Source: Hwangdonia seohaensis (lineage in GTDB: Bacteria; Bacteroidota; Bacteroidia; Flavobacteriales; Flavobacteriaceae). From it: 64,000 nucleotides of DNA. Below are positions 8,700-18,343 of this stretch, in pieces. The DNA is taken from NCBI RefSeq assembly GCF_031932625.1, contig NZ_JAVSCK010000001.1:1175824-1239823 (forward strand), written 5' to 3'. Position 1 is the first letter of the stretch. Every line of letters begins with the position of its first letter. Below the pieces are notes generated by a model. It was given only the letters and a program-made list of their open reading frames with translations, did no database searches and had not been told where the DNA came from. The position numbers and the translations under genes were made by a program.

Positions 8700-10028
8700 A
8701 TGAACATTACAAGAGAAAACGTTGATGCGTTAAACGCGGTAGTAAAAGTAGATATTGCTAAAGAAGATTATAGCGAGAAAGTAGAAAAAATATTATCGGA
8801 TTACCGTAAAACGGCTAATATTCCTGGTTTTAGAAAAGGACACGTGCCTATGGGTATGGTAAAAAAACAATACGGAAAAGCGGTTTTGGTTGATGAGGTA
8901 AACAAGCTTTTACAAGATGCTTTGAACAAATATCTAACTGAAGAAAAGTTAGATGTTCTGGGGCAGCCATTACCAAAAACACAAGATGAAATTGACTGGG
9001 ATGCTGAAGGGTTTTCTTTTGAATTCGAATTAGGTCTGGCACCAGAATTTGAGGTTAACTTAACAAGCAAAAAAGCCATTACGCAGTACAATATTATTGC
9101 TGATGATAAGATGATTGATGAGCAAATTGAACGTATTCAAAAACAATACGGGAAATTGATATCTCAGGATACGGTTGAAAAAGACAGCGAAATTACGGGA
9201 ACTTACACCAACGAAGAAAAAGAGATTGATAACACCGTAACCTTAACTTTAGATAAATTTAAAGGAAAAGCAACGGCGAAACAATTTGTTGGCGCAAAAG
9301 TTGGCGACGTTATTGTGTTAAAAACAAAAGGACTTTATGATGATGAGCACGAGTTGATGCATGCATTAAAATTAGGTCACGACGAAGTTCATGGTTTGGA
9401 TATTGAGGTGTCTTTCACAATTACAGAAATCAACAAACGCGAGTTGGCAGATTTAGATCAAGAGTTATTCGACAAGCTTTTTGGAAAAGAAGGCGTAACT
9501 TCTGTTACCGAATTAAAAGCAAAAATTAAGGAAGATGCCGAAAAGCAATTTGTGCAACAAGCCGATCAAAAGCTTTTAAACGACGTTACCGAATATTTAG
9601 TTGAAAACACAAAATTCGATTTACCGGCAGAATTTTTAACCAAATGGATGCAAACCGCGGGTGAGCAAGAAATGGACGAAGCGCAGGCCAAAGAAGAGTA
9701 CGAGAAGTCTGAAAAAAGCTTGCGTTACCAATTGATTGAAGGCAAGCTGATTGAGGAAAACAATATTCAAGTCACTATGGATGATATTAAAAATCATGCT
9801 AGGGAAATGATAAAAGGGCAAATGGCTCAGTTTGGTCAAATGAATCCGTCAGATAAAGAATTGGACGATATCGCTGCTAGGGTTTTAGGGAACCAAGACG
9901 AGGCACGTCGTATTTCAGAACAATTAATAAGTCAAAAATTATTAGCGCTTTATAAGGAAAAAGCAAACCTAAAAGTAAAGGAATTGAGTTACGAAAAGTT
10001 TGTTAAAGAAGTATACGGCGATAAATAA
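8700..10028 (+). CDS. tig: Trigger factor, ribosome-associated chaperone
   Basis: Trigger factor binds the ribosome exit tunnel and shields nascent chains. The ribosome-docking signature GFRKGHVPMGMVKKQYG is near residues 43-59. The central domain (about 150-245) corresponds to the FKBP-like PPIase domain but looks degenerate, as is common in this phylum. The long C-terminal helical domain follows. The length of 442 residues is normal. It is followed by its own terminator and then by clpP and clpX, the classic tig-clpP-clpX neighbourhood. Confidence 0.95.
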   Translation: MNITRENVDALNAVVKVDIAKEDYSEKVEKILSDYRKTANIPGFRKGHVPMGMVKKQYGKAVLVDEVNKLLQDALNKYLTEEKLDVLGQPLPKTQDEIDWDAEGFSFEFELGLAPEFEVNLTSKKAITQYNIIADDKMIDEQIERIQKQYGKLISQDTVEKDSEITGTYTNEEKEIDNTVTLTLDKFKGKATAKQFVGAKVGDVIVLKTKGLYDDEHELMHALKLGHDEVHGLDIEVSFTITEINKRELADLDQELFDKLFGKEGVTSVTELKAKIKEDAEKQFVQQADQKLLNDVTEYLVENTKFDLPAEFLTKWMQTAGEQEMDEAQAKEEYEKSEKSLRYQLIEGKLIEENNIQVTMDDIKNHAREMIKGQMAQFGQMNPSDKELDDIAARVLGNQDEARRISEQLISQKLLALYKEKANLKVKELSYEKFVKEVYGDK

Positions 10029-10052
10029 ATCAAATAATAATTCCTTATATTT

Positions 10053-10089
10053 AGGCACTTAAATCGGCAGATTTAAGTGCCTTTTTATT
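10053..10089 (+). terminator. Rho-independent terminator after tig
   Basis: The stem AGGCACTTAAATC / GATTTAAGTGCCT has a 4-nt loop (GGCA) and is followed by TTTTTATT. It separates tig from clpP, so clpP probably has its own promoter in the 157-bp gap. Confidence 0.85.
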
Positions 10090-10246
10090 CAACAAAATAA
10101 TCCAATAAAAAAAGTTTGGCTTATTTTAATGCTAATCAACGGATTACAATCTGTTAAGAAGCAAGCTCACGGGGCAAGTATAAAGAAAGTCTTAATATTT
10201 CAAAGTATTAAAATCTCGATTATCGAGTAAATTATTAAAATTAACT

Positions 10247-10921
10247 ATGGATTACGCAAAAGAGTTTGAAAAATTCGCGATAAAAGATCAAGGAATTAAC
10301 AGTACGTATTACAATAAAATCATCAGTAGTATGTACCCAACAAACCTCACACCAAATATTATTGAAGAACGCCAAATGAACATCGCTGTTTTTGATGTGT
10401 TTTCGCGTTTAATGATGGACAGAATCATTTTTTTAGGAACAGGAATTAACGACCAAGTTGCTAATATTGTTCAAGCACAATTACTGTTTCTAGAAAGTAC
10501 CGATGCCTCAAAAGACATACAAATTTACATCAACTCTCCGGGTGGAAGTGTATATGCAGGTTTAGGTATTTATGATACCATGCAGTTTATAAAACCAGAT
10601 GTGGCCACTATTTGCACCGGAATGGCAGCATCCATGGGTGCCGTGTTATTGTGCGCTGGCGAAAAAGGAAAACGCAGTGGTTTAACACACTCTCGTGTTA
10701 TGATTCACCAACCACTTGGTGGTGCGCAAGGACAAGCCAGTGATATTGAAATTACGGCAAGAGAAATTTTAACCTTAAAGGAAGAACTTTACAAAATAAT
10801 TAGTAAGCATTCGGGTCAAGATTACGACAAAGTGTTTGAAGATAGCGATAGAGATTATTGGATGAAAGCCGATAAAGCTAAAGAATACGGTATGATTGAT
10901 GAGATTTTAGTCCGTAGTTAA
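10247..10921 (+). CDS. clpP: ATP-dependent Clp protease proteolytic subunit
   Basis: ClpP forms the tetradecameric serine protease chamber that degrades proteins unfolded by ClpX. The catalytic triad is visible as Ser129 (GMAASMGA), His154 (MIHQPLGG) and Asp203 (SDRDYW). YINSPGGSVYAGLGIYDTM is the conserved substrate-cleft region. At 224 residues it has a slightly long N-terminal propeptide. clpX follows 76 nt downstream on the same strand. Confidence 0.97.
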   Translation: MDYAKEFEKFAIKDQGINSTYYNKIISSMYPTNLTPNIIEERQMNIAVFDVFSRLMMDRIIFLGTGINDQVANIVQAQLLFLESTDASKDIQIYINSPGGSVYAGLGIYDTMQFIKPDVATICTGMAASMGAVLLCAGEKGKRSGLTHSRVMIHQPLGGAQGQASDIEITAREILTLKEELYKIISKHSGQDYDKVFEDSDRDYWMKADKAKEYGMIDEILVRS

Positions 10922-10997
10922 ATAATTTTTTTGTAATTTTATAAGATTGTTATAGAGGGATTTATAAGAATTCTCATCTTCTTAAATATAAAGATTA

Positions 10998-12230
10998 ATG
11001 GCAAAGGAAGAACTAGAATGCTCGTTTTGTGGGCGAAAAAAACCAGAAACGAATTTATTAATAGCTGGATTGGATGCTCATATTTGCGACCGTTGTATCG
11101 AGCAGGCGCATGGCATTGTGATTGAAGAATCCAAGCAAACCGATAGCAGTGACTTATCTGCTGAGTTGAAGCTAAGAAAGCCGCAACAAATTAAAGATTT
11201 TCTAGACGAATATATTATAGGACAGGACATGACCAAAAAAGTAATGTCTGTTGCTGTTTATAATCACTATAAAAGGTTATTGCAACCGCTTTCAAATGAT
11301 GATATCGATATTCAAAAATCGAATATTATTATGGTTGGACAAACCGGAACGGGAAAAACACTAATGGCCAAAACAGTGGCAAGAATGCTTAATGTGCCTT
11401 TGGCCATTGTTGATGCTACCGTTTTAACCGAAGCGGGTTATGTTGGCGAAGACGTAGAAAGTATTTTAACAAGATTGCTTCAAGCGGCCGATTATAATTT
11501 GGAAAAAGCGGAAAAAGGTATTGTTTTTATTGATGAAATTGATAAGATTGCCCGTAAAAGCGATAACCCATCTATTACGCGCGACGTTTCGGGCGAAGGG
11601 GTGCAGCAAGCTTTACTAAAGCTTTTGGAAGGTACCGTTGTAAATGTGCCACCTAAGGGCGGACGTAAACATCCGGACCAAAAATTTATTGAGGTTAATA
11701 CCGAAAATATCCTGTTTATCGCCGGTGGTGCTTTTGATGGCATTGACCGTGTAATTTCTAAACGATTAAATATGCAAGCGGTTGGTTATAGCGCTTCCAT
11801 GTCTGATGATGTGGTAGACCAAGATCATTTGCTTCAATATATTATTCCGAAAGATTTGAAGGATTTTGGATTAATTCCTGAGATTATTGGGCGACTTCCT
11901 GTGCTAACCTATATGGATCCGTTGGATGCTAAAACCTTGCGCGCTATTTTAACAGAGCCTAAAAACGCCATTATAAAGCAGTATAAAAAGCTGTTTGCCA
12001 TGGACGATATAGAGTTTACCATTACCGATGGCGCTCTTGATTTTATAGTGGGGAAAGCCATTGAGTATAAACTTGGTGCAAGAGGATTACGTTCGTTATG
12101 CGAAGAAATATTAACAGACGCCATGTTTGAATTGCCAAGTAGCGACGAAAAGAAACTTAATGTTACTAAAATGTACGCTGAAGGCAAATTAACCAAAACC
12201 ACAATAAAGAAACTCAAAGCGGTTTCTTAA
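10998..12230 (+). CDS. clpX: ATP-dependent Clp protease ATP-binding subunit ClpX
   Basis: ClpX is the AAA+ unfoldase that feeds ClpP. An N-terminal zinc-binding domain uses Cys8, Cys11, Cys30 and Cys33. Walker A is GQTGTGKT at 114-121, the pore loop is GYVGEDVES, and Walker B is GIVFIDEIDK. Sensor and arginine motifs are in the C-terminal AAA+ lid (YKLGARGLRSLCEE). The 410-residue length is normal. The pair clpP-clpX ends with a strong terminator. Confidence 0.98.
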   Translation: MAKEELECSFCGRKKPETNLLIAGLDAHICDRCIEQAHGIVIEESKQTDSSDLSAELKLRKPQQIKDFLDEYIIGQDMTKKVMSVAVYNHYKRLLQPLSNDDIDIQKSNIIMVGQTGTGKTLMAKTVARMLNVPLAIVDATVLTEAGYVGEDVESILTRLLQAADYNLEKAEKGIVFIDEIDKIARKSDNPSITRDVSGEGVQQALLKLLEGTVVNVPPKGGRKHPDQKFIEVNTENILFIAGGAFDGIDRVISKRLNMQAVGYSASMSDDVVDQDHLLQYIIPKDLKDFGLIPEIIGRLPVLTYMDPLDAKTLRAILTEPKNAIIKQYKKLFAMDDIEFTITDGALDFIVGKAIEYKLGARGLRSLCEEILTDAMFELPSSDEKKLNVTKMYAEGKLTKTTIKKLKAVS

Positions 12231-12252
12231 GTTTTCAGGACTTAAAGACTAT

Positions 12253-12287
12253 AAAAAAAACCACGCAATTTGCGTGGTTTTTTGTTT
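12253..12287 (+). terminator. Rho-independent terminator after clpX
   Basis: The stem AAACCACGCAA / TTGCGTGGTTT has a short loop and is followed by a T-run. The complementary A-run on the other side makes it potentially active in both directions. The remaining 244 bp to the next gene (12288-12531) are AT-rich and show nothing else I can support. Confidence 0.85.
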
Positions 12288-12531
12288 TATGGATGTTAAT
12301 TAATAATGGACACTATGACTAATTTTTTATTAGAATACAACAGTTTTTTAATGAGGATTGTTAAAAATATTATGTTGAATTTTTGTCGTATAGCAATTAA
12401 TACGTTTTAAAAGTATATTTAATTATAAAGTTCACAAAAAGTTTTTTAAGCTTTTAGATGATTAGACGAAATACTCGTTTAAACACTTTTTAACCTTGCA
12501 TTTAGTCGGATTTAATAAACAACAGCGTCCC

Positions 12532-14157
12532 TTAATCCAAAATAACAAACTCGATACGACGGTTAGATTGATGCTCCTCATCTGTACACGAATTGGTTTT
12601 GCAATCAATTAACGGTTTTGTTTCGCCGTAACCTTTTGATGATAATCTGCTTTTAGCAATGCCGTTTTTAATTAAATAGTTTACTGCAGATTCTGCTCTT
12701 TGTTTAGATAATTTCAAATTATAAGCATCGTTGCCTCTAATATCGGTATGAGCATTAATGGCTAGTGTAATGTCGGGATTATCATTTAGTACTTTTATGA
12801 TTTTATTTAACGAAATAGTCGACTCTTCTTTGATGCTGTACTTTGCAAAATCGAAATAAATATTTTCCAACACAATTCTTAATTCATCATCAACTTCGGC
12901 AATCACAGGTTCGGTGGTATTCAGCTCTAAATCTTTATTGTATGTAGTATCAAAATTTCTATTTGCTAAAAATTCAAATGCAGCATCTTTAAAACCATCT
13001 TTTTCGGTGTGCAACGTGTACAATTCAAAAGGCACAATATTGTCAAAGTTAAATGCCCCGGAGGCATTTGTCATTTGTCTTGCTACTTCATTGTTGTCTT
13101 CATCTTTTAATATGATAAGCGTATTTGGCAATTTGATTTTTGTAACCAAATCAATGGCTTTTCCTTCTAAAGATTGAACAATTTCGTCATTAACCGCAGT
13201 ATAAATATCAAAACTGCCTTTCCCGTTGGGTTTGTTTGAAGACACATAACCTTTGGTTTTTGTGGCTAAAAAATAGGCAATTTCGTCGTAACTGGTATTG
13301 ATGGTGTTTCCAAGATTTCTTGGTGCTTTATACGAATCACTCAGAATTCTACTTACAAACAAATCATAACCACCAAAACTTTGATGCCCTTTTGAGGAGA
13401 AATACAAATGTTTCCCATCCATGGATAACGACGGATATTTTTCATCGGAAGTGGTGTTGATGGAATGCCCTAGATTTTTAGGTGTGTCTAAGGTGCCATC
13501 GGCTTTAACGTTGGCTACATAAATATCGTAGCCGCCAATAGATCCGGGCATATTGGAGGAGAAATAAAGCTTGTCGCCGGATCGGCTTAAAAAAGGCGTT
13601 TCAATGGAAACATTGTTTTTATTGATGCTTAGCAGTTCCACATTAACCCAATTTCCGTGCGAGCCTTCTTCTAGATTGGCTTTGTATAATTTATATTCGA
13701 GTGAATTTTTTCGGTTACTTCTTGTAAAATAAACGGTTTTTTGATCTGGTGAAAACGTAAGTTGGTCTTCATTATCGTTGGTGTTCAATATCCTTGAAAA
13801 TAATAAAGGCCGGCTTAGTGTTCCGTTTTTACTAATATCCAAACAAAACAATTCTTTGTAAGCTTCGTTTGTGTTCACATCAATTTTTGCCAATCCACCC
13901 AGTTTTTTGGTCGACACCAAAATGAGTTTGTTTCTAAAAAAACCCGTGCCAATTTCTGAGAATTTGGTATTAACGCCAGCATCTAAAAGTTCAAAATCAA
14001 AACCGTTAGCACCAATGTCGATAGGTGAAACGGAAGTATTATTAGTATATGTTAAAGCGGGTTTTGAGGTGTTGATATTTCCTGCGATGAGATTTGACCC
14101 TTGGCTAAATATTAAATTTGAGATAAGACAAATGATAACGAATACCTTGGTTTTCAT
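12532..14157 (-). CDS. OmpA family protein with WD40-like (PD40) repeats
   Basis: A secreted envelope protein of 541 residues. It has a signal peptide (residues 1-18, ending Phe-Ser-Gln) and then several PD40 beta-propeller blades (DQLTFSPDQKTVYFTR, TPFLSRSGDKLYFSSN, KYPSLSMDGKHLYFSSKGH). A carboxypeptidase-regulatory-like segment lies around 335-405. The C-terminal OmpA peptidoglycan-binding domain has IYFDFAKYSIKEES and NAHTDIRGNDAYNLKLSKQRAESA. This architecture is common in gliding/T9SS flavobacteria, where it normally accompanies a PorP/SprF barrel. No such partner is present here. Confidence 0.88.
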   Translation of the reverse strand: MKTKVFVIICLISNLIFSQGSNLIAGNINTSKPALTYTNNTSVSPIDIGANGFDFELLDAGVNTKFSEIGTGFFRNKLILVSTKKLGGLAKIDVNTNEAYKELFCLDISKNGTLSRPLLFSRILNTNDNEDQLTFSPDQKTVYFTRSNRKNSLEYKLYKANLEEGSHGNWVNVELLSINKNNVSIETPFLSRSGDKLYFSSNMPGSIGGYDIYVANVKADGTLDTPKNLGHSINTTSDEKYPSLSMDGKHLYFSSKGHQSFGGYDLFVSRILSDSYKAPRNLGNTINTSYDEIAYFLATKTKGYVSSNKPNGKGSFDIYTAVNDEIVQSLEGKAIDLVTKIKLPNTLIILKDEDNNEVARQMTNASGAFNFDNIVPFELYTLHTEKDGFKDAAFEFLANRNFDTTYNKDLELNTTEPVIAEVDDELRIVLENIYFDFAKYSIKEESTISLNKIIKVLNDNPDITLAINAHTDIRGNDAYNLKLSKQRAESAVNYLIKNGIAKSRLSSKGYGETKPLIDCKTNSCTDEEHQSNRRIEFVILD

Positions 14158-14290
14158 TTTAATAGAGGGTTTTGGATTAATTAGGATTTTAAAAATAGTT
14201 GTTAATCCAATATAAAATGAAATTTACTAGACTAAGTACGATTTAATTCGTTAAGTCATTGTTTGTCAGGGGTTTTTGATCGTTGAAAAT

Positions 14291-15805
14291 TTAGGTATTT
14301 AAACGCAGCAAATCATCTAAATAATCCCTGGTGTTGGAGAGTCTGGGTATTTTATGTTGGCCGCCTAATTTGTTGTTCTCCTTAAGCCAATCATAAAATA
14401 AGCGTTCACGAGCCATGTGTATTTTAGGTTTGTTAAGGGTTAGGTTGTTGTAGCGTTTAGCTTCGTAATCTGAGTTTAACGCCTTTAAAGTATTGTCGAA
14501 CAATTCATTAAAATAACCCAGGTCTTTTGGTGGTGTTTTAAATTCAATCAGCCACTCGTGTGCGCCCTTTTCTTTGCCGTTCATAAAAATGGGTGCAGCC
14601 GTGTAATCTACAATTTCAGCTTTGGTGCGCTTGCACACTTTTTTCAAGGCATCTTCGGCATTTTCAATAATAAGTTCTTCGCCAAAAACATTAATATGGT
14701 GTTTGGTTCTGCCGGAAACCTTTATTCTATACGGATGCAAAGAAGTAAACCGAACGGTATCACCAATTTTATAACGCCATAAACCGGCATTTGTGGTGAT
14801 GACCACCGCGTAATTCTGGTTGAGCTTTACGTCGCTTAACGGAATAGCTTTTTCTTCCGAAGTTGCATAAACATCCATGGGAATGAATTCATAAAAAATG
14901 CCGTAATCCAACATCAATAATAATTCACTTGAATTGTTTTGGTCTTGAATGGCAAAAAATCCTTCTGAAGCATTGTATATTTCGTAATACTTAAAACTGT
15001 TTTTAGGCAGTATTTTTTTGTATTGATCGACATAAGGCGTAAAACTAACACCGCCATGAAAGTACACCTCTAAATTGGGCCAAACATCAAATAAACTCTG
15101 TTTGCCCGTGGTTTTCAAAACATTGTTTAATAGCACGAGCATCCATGAGGGCACGCCGGCCAAACTGGTAACATTCTCGTTTATGGTTTCATCAACAATA
15201 GCTTGCATCTTATATTCCCAATCGCTCATTAACGAGACTTTGTTGCTTGGGGTGCTGCTAAATTCTGCCCAAAAAGGCATGTTGTCGATTAAAATGGCCG
15301 ACAGATCACCAAAAAGAGTACCGTTTTCTTTGTACAATTCCTTACTTCCGCCCAAGCGTAAACTTTTGCCCGTAAACAACTGCGAATCCTCGTTATTGTT
15401 GAGATACATGCACAACAAGTCTTTTCCGGCGGCGTAATGGCAGTCTTCTAAAGATTCGCTGCTAACCGGAATAAATTTACTTTTGGCATTGGTGGTGCCG
15501 CTAGATTTTGCAAACCATTTTATGGGACTCGGCCAAAAGATATTGGTTTCACCCCTGCGCGATCGCTCAATAACATCCTGCCAACCTTCGTAGTTTTTTA
15601 TAGGTATACGCTCTGCAAATGTGCTGTAATTGGTAATGGACGCAAAATCGTACTGTTTGCCAATTTCGGTATCTTTAGCAGTGTTTATAAGGCTTAAAAG
15701 CAATTCGTTTTGTACTTCGTTTGGGTATTTTAAAAATAAATCGATTTGATGAAATCGTTTTTTTAAAAACCAAGAAGCAATAGAATTTACTAAAGGAATT
15801 GGCAT
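14291..15805 (-). CDS. GH3 family acyl-adenylate-type protein
   Basis: GH3 proteins are acyl-acid amido synthetases of the adenylating superfamily. The plant members conjugate auxin, and the role of the bacterial members is unknown. The sequence shows the ATP-binding motif AKSSGTTNAKSKFIPVS, YEIYNASEGFFAIQD (motif 2) and the YKIGDTVRFTS segment (motif 3). The C-terminal domain contains HEWLIEF. The length of 504 residues matches the bacterial members. It is monocistronic, 133 bp downstream of the OmpA-family gene's start. Confidence 0.88.
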   Translation of the reverse strand: MPIPLVNSIASWFLKKRFHQIDLFLKYPNEVQNELLLSLINTAKDTEIGKQYDFASITNYSTFAERIPIKNYEGWQDVIERSRRGETNIFWPSPIKWFAKSSGTTNAKSKFIPVSSESLEDCHYAAGKDLLCMYLNNNEDSQLFTGKSLRLGGSKELYKENGTLFGDLSAILIDNMPFWAEFSSTPSNKVSLMSDWEYKMQAIVDETINENVTSLAGVPSWMLVLLNNVLKTTGKQSLFDVWPNLEVYFHGGVSFTPYVDQYKKILPKNSFKYYEIYNASEGFFAIQDQNNSSELLLMLDYGIFYEFIPMDVYATSEEKAIPLSDVKLNQNYAVVITTNAGLWRYKIGDTVRFTSLHPYRIKVSGRTKHHINVFGEELIIENAEDALKKVCKRTKAEIVDYTAAPIFMNGKEKGAHEWLIEFKTPPKDLGYFNELFDNTLKALNSDYEAKRYNNLTLNKPKIHMARERLFYDWLKENNKLGGQHKIPRLSNTRDYLDDLLRLNT

Positions 15806-15969
15806 ATTTATTTTATCTTTAAGTTCTTAAAAATAAGACTTTTTTTTATGAAATGCGTATCAAAAATTAACATTTAGGTTTTTCAAATAAATGTTTGAAA
15901 TTTTGATGCGAATTCCTGAATGTGATAAAATTTTTGTTACATTCTGAAACAATTAAAAATTTTAAACAG

Positions 15970-16764
15970 ATGACCTACCAAGGTGTTTTAACAAAAATGG
16001 AAACAGAGTTTTCGCAACCCATTCAATATTATTTGGTGTTTGAAAACGATTTTTTAAACATGAATCAGCTGTTGAACAAAACCATAACTATGCAATTTGT
16101 TAAATATCAGTGTTTAAATTGCGGATTGGATAAGCCCATTTACCGACAAGGCTTTGATAAGCAATGTTTTTTTGAAGTGCCTCAAGCGGCAGATTGGATT
16201 ATGCGCCCCGAATTAAGTACGGCACATTTGGGTAAAGAAGACCGCGATTTGGCCTATGAAAAGAAAGTACAGTTGCAGCCACACATTGTGTATTTGGCAA
16301 ATTCCAGTAACGTAAAAGTTGGAGTTACCCGAAAACAGCAAGTGCCGACACGTTGGATAGATCAAGGCGCACACGAAGCCATTGAAATTGTAGAAGTACC
16401 AAACAGGTATTTGGCAGGTATAACCGAAGTAGCTTTAAAAGACCATGTGGCCGATAAAACCAACTGGCGGAAAATGCTTAAAAACGATGTGGAAGATGAA
16501 GATTTAGTAGAGTGGCGTGAGCGACTGAAGCAATACATTCCGGATGAGGCTAAAGACTATTTTATCGAAAATAATACGGAAACAAACATAGATTTCCCTG
16601 TTTATAAATATCCTTTAAAACCTAAAAGCTTGAATATTATCAAGCAGCAACAATACACTGGAACGTTGGTTGGATTAAAAGGCCAATATTTAATATTTGA
16701 AGACGATACCGTTTTTAATATTCGGGCAAACGAAGGTTTGGTTGTTCAAATAAGCTTGCCGTAG
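15970..16764 (+). CDS. DUF2797 domain-containing protein
   Basis: A 264-residue protein with the DUF2797 pattern. The N-terminus has CLNCGLDKPIYRQGFDKQCF (a CxxC plus Cys zinc-like site), followed by the central HIVYLANSSNVKVGVTRKQQVPTRWIDQGA block. The central block resembles the GIY-YIG fold (YLANS...KVGVT). The biochemical function is not established. A GTG 48 nt upstream could give a longer product, but ATG 15970 precedes the conserved MTYQGVL start. It is divergent from the GH3 gene. Confidence 0.82.
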   Translation: MTYQGVLTKMETEFSQPIQYYLVFENDFLNMNQLLNKTITMQFVKYQCLNCGLDKPIYRQGFDKQCFFEVPQAADWIMRPELSTAHLGKEDRDLAYEKKVQLQPHIVYLANSSNVKVGVTRKQQVPTRWIDQGAHEAIEIVEVPNRYLAGITEVALKDHVADKTNWRKMLKNDVEDEDLVEWRERLKQYIPDEAKDYFIENNTETNIDFPVYKYPLKPKSLNIIKQQQYTGTLVGLKGQYLIFEDDTVFNIRANEGLVVQISLP

Positions 16765-16831
16765 TTATATACTATTTTTAACGCTGTAAATTTTCATAAA
16801 ACCCTGTTATTTAGTAAATTGAAAGTAAAAA

Positions 16832-17056
16832 ATGAAAATTACAGGTATATTTTATGTTGTTATTGCAACACTCTTGTTGGTAACGTTAACCATTATGGCG
16901 TCACTAAACATGCCTTTTAACTGGGTGTTTTATCTTATGTGTTTCGGGCAGCTTTTTGTGGTTATTACGGTTTATAAGGTTTTAAAAGACAATTATACAA
17001 CCACTAAAACTTTTGATGATTTTTATGAAGACAACCCTATAGGCTATAGAAGCTAG
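16832..17056 (+). CDS. Small two-helix membrane protein
   Basis: A 74-residue protein with two hydrophobic helices (about residues 5-24 and 29-50) and an acidic C-terminal tail ending FYEDNPIGYRS. It lies 67 bp after the DUF2797 gene on the same strand. I do not recognise a functional family. Similar short membrane proteins are common beside DUF2797 genes in flavobacteria, from memory rather than a search. Confidence 0.65.
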   Translation: MKITGIFYVVIATLLLVTLTIMASLNMPFNWVFYLMCFGQLFVVITVYKVLKDNYTTTKTFDDFYEDNPIGYRS

Positions 17057-17104
17057 CCGTTTTTTAAAAGCATGTTGGAACCTTTGGAAATTTACTGATA
17101 AAGC

Positions 17105-17225
17105 GGCTGTCTAAAAAAAAAGTGAATATTTAGCCTAAACGATAGTTTGAATGCACAGATTTTATTGCATTGAAAAATTGGCTTAGCTCAAATTAACAAG
17201 CATTAAGCCCTTTTTTTAGACAGCC
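17105..17225. repeat. MITE-like element with 15-bp perfect terminal inverted repeats
   Basis: GGCTGTCTAAAAAAA at 17105-17119 is exactly repeated in inverse at 17211-17225, enclosing 91 bp without coding potential. The unit looks like a miniature inverted-repeat element whose ends resemble insertion sequence termini. Because it lies between two convergent genes, its paired ends may also act as a bidirectional terminator. A target-site duplication is not evident. Confidence 0.6.
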
Positions 17226-17252
17226 TTTATGTTTTGTAAAGAAACTAGAAAA

Positions 17253-17447
17253 CTATATATCTTCTTGATCTCGTAACTTTTGAATGTAAGCGGCTTTTTG
17301 AATTTCGCGACGTCTTTTCACTGAAGGTTTAGTAAAAAACTGTCCGTCTCTTAAATTCTGCATAACTTTAATGTTACGGTGTTTTCTTTTGTAACGTTTT
17401 AAGGCGCGTTCGATGTTTTCGCCATCTTTTACAATAATTTTTAGCAT
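17253..17447 (-). CDS. rpsU: 30S ribosomal protein S21
   Basis: S21 is a small basic protein of the 30S platform near the 3' end of 16S rRNA. The 64-residue sequence MLKIIVKDGENIERALKRYK, the RDGQFFTKPSVKRR block and the basic C-terminus are typical. It follows rpoD by 32 nt on the same strand, so the two are likely co-transcribed, as in other bacteria where rpsU is linked to the major sigma factor. Confidence 0.96.
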   Translation of the reverse strand: MLKIIVKDGENIERALKRYKRKHRNIKVMQNLRDGQFFTKPSVKRRREIQKAAYIQKLRDQEDI

Positions 17448-17479
17448 ATATTTTTATTAATAGTTTTGTGTTTTTAGGA

Positions 17480-18343
17480 CTATCCTAAATACGTTTTTAA
17501 TACTTTACTTTTAGAGGTATGTCGCAATCTGCGAATGCCTTTTTCTTTAATTTGTCTTACCCGTTCGCGTGTTAATCCAAACGAAATGCCTATTTCCTGT
17601 AGGCTCATCGGGTGCTTTTTACTTATGCCGTAATAGTTTCGTATTACCTCTGCCTCTTTTTCAGATAGGGTGTCTAATGCTCTATTTAACTCAATGTTTA
17701 AGGAATCTCTCATTAAACCATTATCTGGTTTAGGCGATTCATCAGACATTACAACATCATACAAACTAAATGTTTCTCCTTCTTTCAAAGGCGCATCCAT
17801 TGAAACGTGTCTGCCAGAAATCTTCATAGATTGCTTTACGTTTTTAACCGAAAGGTCTAGATTATTAGCAATTTCTTCAGCACTCGGCGCTCTTTCGTGC
17901 TCTTGTTCTAAAAATGAATAAGCCTTGTTTATTTTATTTATAGAACCAATTTTGTTCAAAGGTAATCTAACTATTCGAGATTGTTCTGCTAAAGCTTGAA
18001 GAATTGCTTGTCGAATCCACCAAACGGCATAAGAAATAAATTTAAAACCTCTAGTTTCATCAAAACGTTTAGCCGCTTTTACCAAGCCTGCGTTACCTTC
18101 GTTAATTAAATCTGGTAATGACAGACCTTGATTTTGGTATTGTTTTGAGACTGAAACAACAAAACGCAAGTTAGCGGTTGTAAGTGTATCTAATGCTTTT
18201 TGATCGCCTTGGCGAATTCTTTGCGCCAACTCCACTTCTTCGTCTGCGGTAATTAACGGTATTTTGCTAATATCTTGTAGATATTTATCAAGCGATTTAG
18301 ACTCTCTATTAGTAACTTGTTTAGTGATTTTTAATTGCCTCAT
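17480..18343 (-). CDS. rpoD: Primary RNA polymerase sigma factor (RpoD/SigA family)
   Basis: The housekeeping sigma factor, 287 residues. It has region 1.2 (SLDKYLQDISKIPLITADEEVELAQRI), region 2 (NLRFVVSVSKQY, DLINEGNAGLVKAAKRFD, FISYAVWWIRQAI), region 3 and region 4 (LTRERVRQIKEKGIRRLR). Region 1.1 and the non-conserved insert of the E. coli protein are absent, as usual in Bacteroidetes. This form recognises the TTG/TAnnTTTG promoters seen at tig and the tRNA operon. rpsU follows. Confidence 0.95.
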   Translation of the reverse strand: MRQLKITKQVTNRESKSLDKYLQDISKIPLITADEEVELAQRIRQGDQKALDTLTTANLRFVVSVSKQYQNQGLSLPDLINEGNAGLVKAAKRFDETRGFKFISYAVWWIRQAILQALAEQSRIVRLPLNKIGSINKINKAYSFLEQEHERAPSAEEIANNLDLSVKNVKQSMKISGRHVSMDAPLKEGETFSLYDVVMSDESPKPDNGLMRDSLNIELNRALDTLSEKEAEVIRNYYGISKKHPMSLQEIGISFGLTRERVRQIKEKGIRRLRHTSKSKVLKTYLG

